From NCBI RefSeq assembly GCF_030704535.1, contig NC_081812.1, positions 17,369,501-17,433,500 on the forward strand: a stretch of DNA of 64,000 nucleotides. Direction: 5' to 3'. The position numbers and the translations under genes were made by a program. The notes under the pieces are model-generated. The model was not told where the DNA came from. It searched no databases and saw only the letters and a list, made by a program, of their open reading frames with translations. This stretch comes from Vitis vinifera (Eukaryota; Streptophyta; Magnoliopsida; Vitales; Vitaceae). Positions 60,885 to 64,000 of this stretch are shown here, one piece after another; position 1 is the stretch's first letter, and every line of letters begins with the position of its first letter.

Positions 60885-63658
60885 ATGAAGGCTGCCAAGG
60901 GTAAGGGGGCAGCAAGGAGGGACACAAAGGAAGCATTGAAGCCTGCTGAAGACAGGTTAGATTGTCTATATTTTGTCTTGTGAAAAATTCTTACATTCTT
61001 TGGGGAGTTTGTTTAGTTTGAGATGACTCTATAAAGCTCTGTTCCTTGTCATGTTCTTAGTTGTCAGTTTTGTGGCTGAGTTAATGAGTTCTATCATATT
61101 TGATGGTGGATACGGTGGTTACAGGAATTTTGTAGTTATGGATCATGTATCTCTATTCTTTTCAGAAAGATTGGGAAGCGAAAGGCTGCTGTTAAGGCAG
61201 AAAAGAGTAGCAAAAGAGCGACCACGAAAGACAAAAAGGCCAAGAAAGACCCCAACAAACCAAAGAGGCCTCCCAGTGCCTTTTTTGTATTCCTGTATAC
61301 ATCTCCTCCTGTTTCTCAGTCAAGTTGAAATTGCTTCAACTTGTTGCAACTGAATTTTCAGATTTCCCTTGACTTACATCTTGTTAAAACTACAGTGAGG
61401 AGTTCAGAAAGGTCTTCAAAAAGGAAAATCCCAATGTGAAGGCTGTCTCAGCTGTAAGAAAGCAATGTTCTTCAAATACTTAGTTTTATAGTTTTTTTAC
61501 TAGTTCTATTTGATAAATTTATTTTTGGAATAAGAAATTGATTTAGTCACTGCATTTGGCAATTGAAGGTTGGGAAAGCTGGCGGAGAGAGGTGGAAATC
61601 CTTGTCTGAGGCTGTAAGTATTTAGAGATTTTCCTCTTCCCTTTCTAAAAGTACTAGCTTGGACACGTCCATTATAATGGAAGATCACAAGCCTTTTGAA
61701 ATAGTTGTCTTCCACTTAGAAATCCAGTGAGGCCCTGGAAAATTTACAGTGTGTTGAAAAGAGGAGAAAAAAATAAAGAATGAAGAGAAGGGAAGAGAAG
61801 GCTCAGAAGACAAAGGTTAAGGAGTTTAGTCAGCTTCCTTTATGGGAAAAAAAATGGAAGAAAAGAAAAGAGAAAAGGAATGATGCGTTCCAGGAAATTT
61901 ACAGTGTGTTGAAAAGAGGAGAAAAAAGATAAAACAATTAAGAGAAAGGAAGAGAACACTCAGAAGGAAAGATTGAGTATTTTCTTCATCTTCCTTTATG
62001 GAAAAAAATTGAGAGAAAAGAAAAAAGAGATGATGGGTTCCACCCAAATCCCTTTTCCCATATACTTGTACTTCGTGTATAAAAAGGTGAAACAAATGTA
62101 TTATTAGAGCTCCAGTGACCAATTTGTTTTGGTCTTGCACCTGCACTGTTTCAGCAACTTTAGCAGTCAAAAAGAGATGGTTCTAAGGGTGCAAAGTCCA
62201 TAATGGCATGGCCAAATAATTTATCACATGCCCCATAGTCACATACTACTTACATAGTAGATAGTAGATAGTAGATAATAATGAATCAGGTTAAAAGCAC
62301 TAGATGACTAATGGTGTGAGTTGGGATAGGCTTTCACCTTTTGAGAGTGGTGTCACAGTAGAACATTCCCATGGCTGGTAATGGTCAAGGGAAAGACTGA
62401 TCTTTTAGTATGTAAGATCAGTAAGCTTTCATATATAAATTGACTCTCATAAAAAATGGCATTGATTCACTGTATTACTGACCTGAAAAATTCTTGACCT
62501 GGTTTGGAAGGAAAAAGCTCCATATGAGGCCAAAGCTGCAAAAAAGAAGGCTGAGTACGAAAAAATTATGAATGCTTACAACAAGAAGCAGGTGAACACA
62601 TGCATAAGCCTTTTTCTCATCAAAGAAATGATTCTTCATTGCCGATATCACTTGCCTGACTTTCTTTTGTGTTATTGCAGGAGAGCACTGCTGATGATGG
62701 TGATGAAGAATCTGACAGGTCAAAATCTGAAGTGAATGATCAAGATGATGAGGAGAGTGCAGAGGTAATGAAACTTATCATTTGGATTGAATTAACTATC
62801 GGGTTCTTCATGTTACTGCATATGCTTGAGTAGATAAAAAACAAAAAAATAAAAAAATTACTTAGATTATTATTTTTAATTTTAACTTCTTGTTTTATGA
62901 TATCAAACTTGTCAAGCTGGGGTATGTTGGTTGATTATATATATATATTTGTGTGTGTGTGTGTATTTGGGTATTTGGCATTTAAATGTTAAAAATCATG
63001 GTCGAAGCAGTAGTCACTAGTGAAGGATCATCCATATTACCTATTGAGGAAATGAAATGGGAGATACTGAGATGACATAGGAAACAGGGGTAACTGACAA
63101 AGAGTCCTCAAAATGCAATATGTGAAATAGTTTTAAAAAAATTGTGAACCCACACAGATATTGAGGTGTCAAAATGTATGTGAAGCTTTAAGAAAATGTA
63201 TGAACACATAAATATGAAGGAACTGTATGAGAAAATTTTAGGGCCAGGTTTCTTGACATTTGGGAGTTTCAGGAACATTTTGCATTGGTGAATATTTCCA
63301 TTTTATGATGATTGGAAACACTAGTTGAGGACAAGCTTCGTTGATTTTTTGAAGATAGGTTTCCCATTAGTACTGGGAATGGTTTCACACTTTTACCAGG
63401 GACTAGGTTTCCCATCCACATTGGGGAAAAGAGTGGGGGCCTGGCATGACTGGTACATGCATGTCTCTGAAATTAAACAATTAGGTCAACTATAAAAACT
63501 CTACACTACCCCATATCACAATATTGAACCTGTTTTTGTTTTTCCCATTGGACTCATCTGGCTACTTCTCATATTACTGATGCCAAGACTACTATAACTG
63601 CCTTGTGTCTCTGAAGCAGGAGGAAGAGGAGGAGGAGGAGGATGATGATGAAGACTGA
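60885..63658 (+). CDS. HMGB: High mobility group B (HMGB) chromatin protein
   Basis: Seven coding exons: 60885-60955, 61166-61294, 61396-61453, 61569-61613, 62511-62591, 62681-62764, 63620-63658. Phases close and give 168 residues. The layout is that of plant HMGB1/2/3: a basic N-terminal region rich in Lys (1-51), a single HMG box from about 52 to 126 (DPNKPKRPPSAFFVFLEEFR ... VGKAGGERWKSLSEAEKAPY ... YEKIMNAYNKK), and an acidic tail of Asp/Glu (129-168) ending in an EEEEEDDDED-type run. These proteins bind and bend DNA without sequence specificity in the nucleus. A leader intron of 1261 bp precedes the coding region. The paralog (HMGB1, 2 or 3) cannot be fixed by eye. Confidence 0.95.
61735..62045. 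repeat. Tandem duplication of about 155-165 bp in an HMGB intron
   Basis: Two copies start near GGAAAATTTACAGTGTGTTG and GGAAATTTACAGTGTGTTGA, followed by AAAGAGGAGAAAAAA, CTCAGAAG and CTTCCTTTATGG, and end in GATG(C/G)GTTCCA. Confidence 0.85.
62937..62967. repeat. TA/TG compound microsatellite in an HMGB intron
   Basis: ATATATATATAT followed by TTGTGTGTGTGTGTGTAT. Confidence 0.9.
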
Positions 63659-64000
63659 GCTTGCATGCTTTCTGAATTGGTCATTCTGGCTGATCCAGTG
63701 CAACAATGCTGCATTCTGTATGTTAACACTTTTACAGTTGTGGTGCTTCTTGAAACAGGAAAAGAAGCACCTTGTGCTGCCATTTTATCTTGTTAAGTTA
63801 TTTGTACACTTTGCATCAGCTCTCTTCTTTGGTTAAATATAGTATTGTAGGTTCCCACAATGCATGTCCTGGAGTTCTGTTTGAGTTCTTATCTTCAAAG
63901 AATTAAAGCCAAATGCATCTTTTTATCAGGTACAGATACCGATCATGCTGTTACATATGGAGATACTACTAACTTTTGATAGACAACCTTCTAAGATCTT
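63659..64000 (+). other. HMGB 3' UTR and flank
   Basis: Sequence after the stop codon. AATTAAAG near 63900 and TTAAATATAG near 63834 could be near polyadenylation sites. No further gene begins before the window ends. Confidence 0.5.

Overview
This window is nuclear DNA of a flowering plant, almost certainly a woody eudicot. The reasons are spliced protein-coding genes with AT-rich GT-AG introns, large AT-rich intergenic spaces, LTR retrotransposons with plant-type tRNA primer sites, and a chlorophyll a/b-binding protein gene. Gene content and repeat style fit grapevine (Vitis), but that is an inference and not something the sequence proves. No bacterial operons, CRISPR arrays or tRNA/rRNA genes were seen.

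Seven genes can be modelled exon by exon with phases that all close. (1) 1966-7123, minus: the 5' ten exons of a CTD phosphatase-like protein of the CPL1/CPL2 type, running off the left edge. (2) 11982-17482, minus: a CRPK1-like receptor-like cytoplasmic kinase. (3) 32964-36543, minus: a basic Ser/Pro/Arg-rich protein of the At2g40070 family. (4) 41416-44382, minus: a 129-aa Yippee-like zinc-binding protein. (5) 46285-47950, minus: a mitochondrial inner membrane protease subunit 2 type peptidase. (6) 50362-51314, plus: the photosystem II antenna protein CP29 (LHCB4). (7) 60885-63658, plus: an HMGB chromatin protein. They act in separate processes (transcription and stress, cold signalling, cytoskeleton, mitochondrial protein processing, photosynthesis, chromatin) and are not a functional cluster.

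Between them lie broken genes and transposable elements. There is a clathrin light chain gene fragment that keeps an intron (about 10780-11360). A SAUR gene fragment sits inside a small terminal-inverted-repeat element (52603-53142). A 4-kb non-coding LTR retrotransposon of gypsy style occupies 19523-23537. Other items are a hAT (Tip100-like) terminus near 24628, a family of small AT-rich hairpin MITEs, and several microsatellites and tandem duplications.

The most unusual structures are two large palindromes, 28240-30784 and 53299-58713. Each is two copies of the 5' half of a copia element (5' LTR, tRNA-iMet primer site, gag, and in the second also protease) placed head to head, with short central spacers (about 160 and 26 bp). 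Neither has reverse transcriptase, RNase H or 3' LTRs. The two come from different copia families but share the same architecture. They are natural hairpin-forming loci and could be dsRNA/siRNA sources or products of aberrant reverse transcription.
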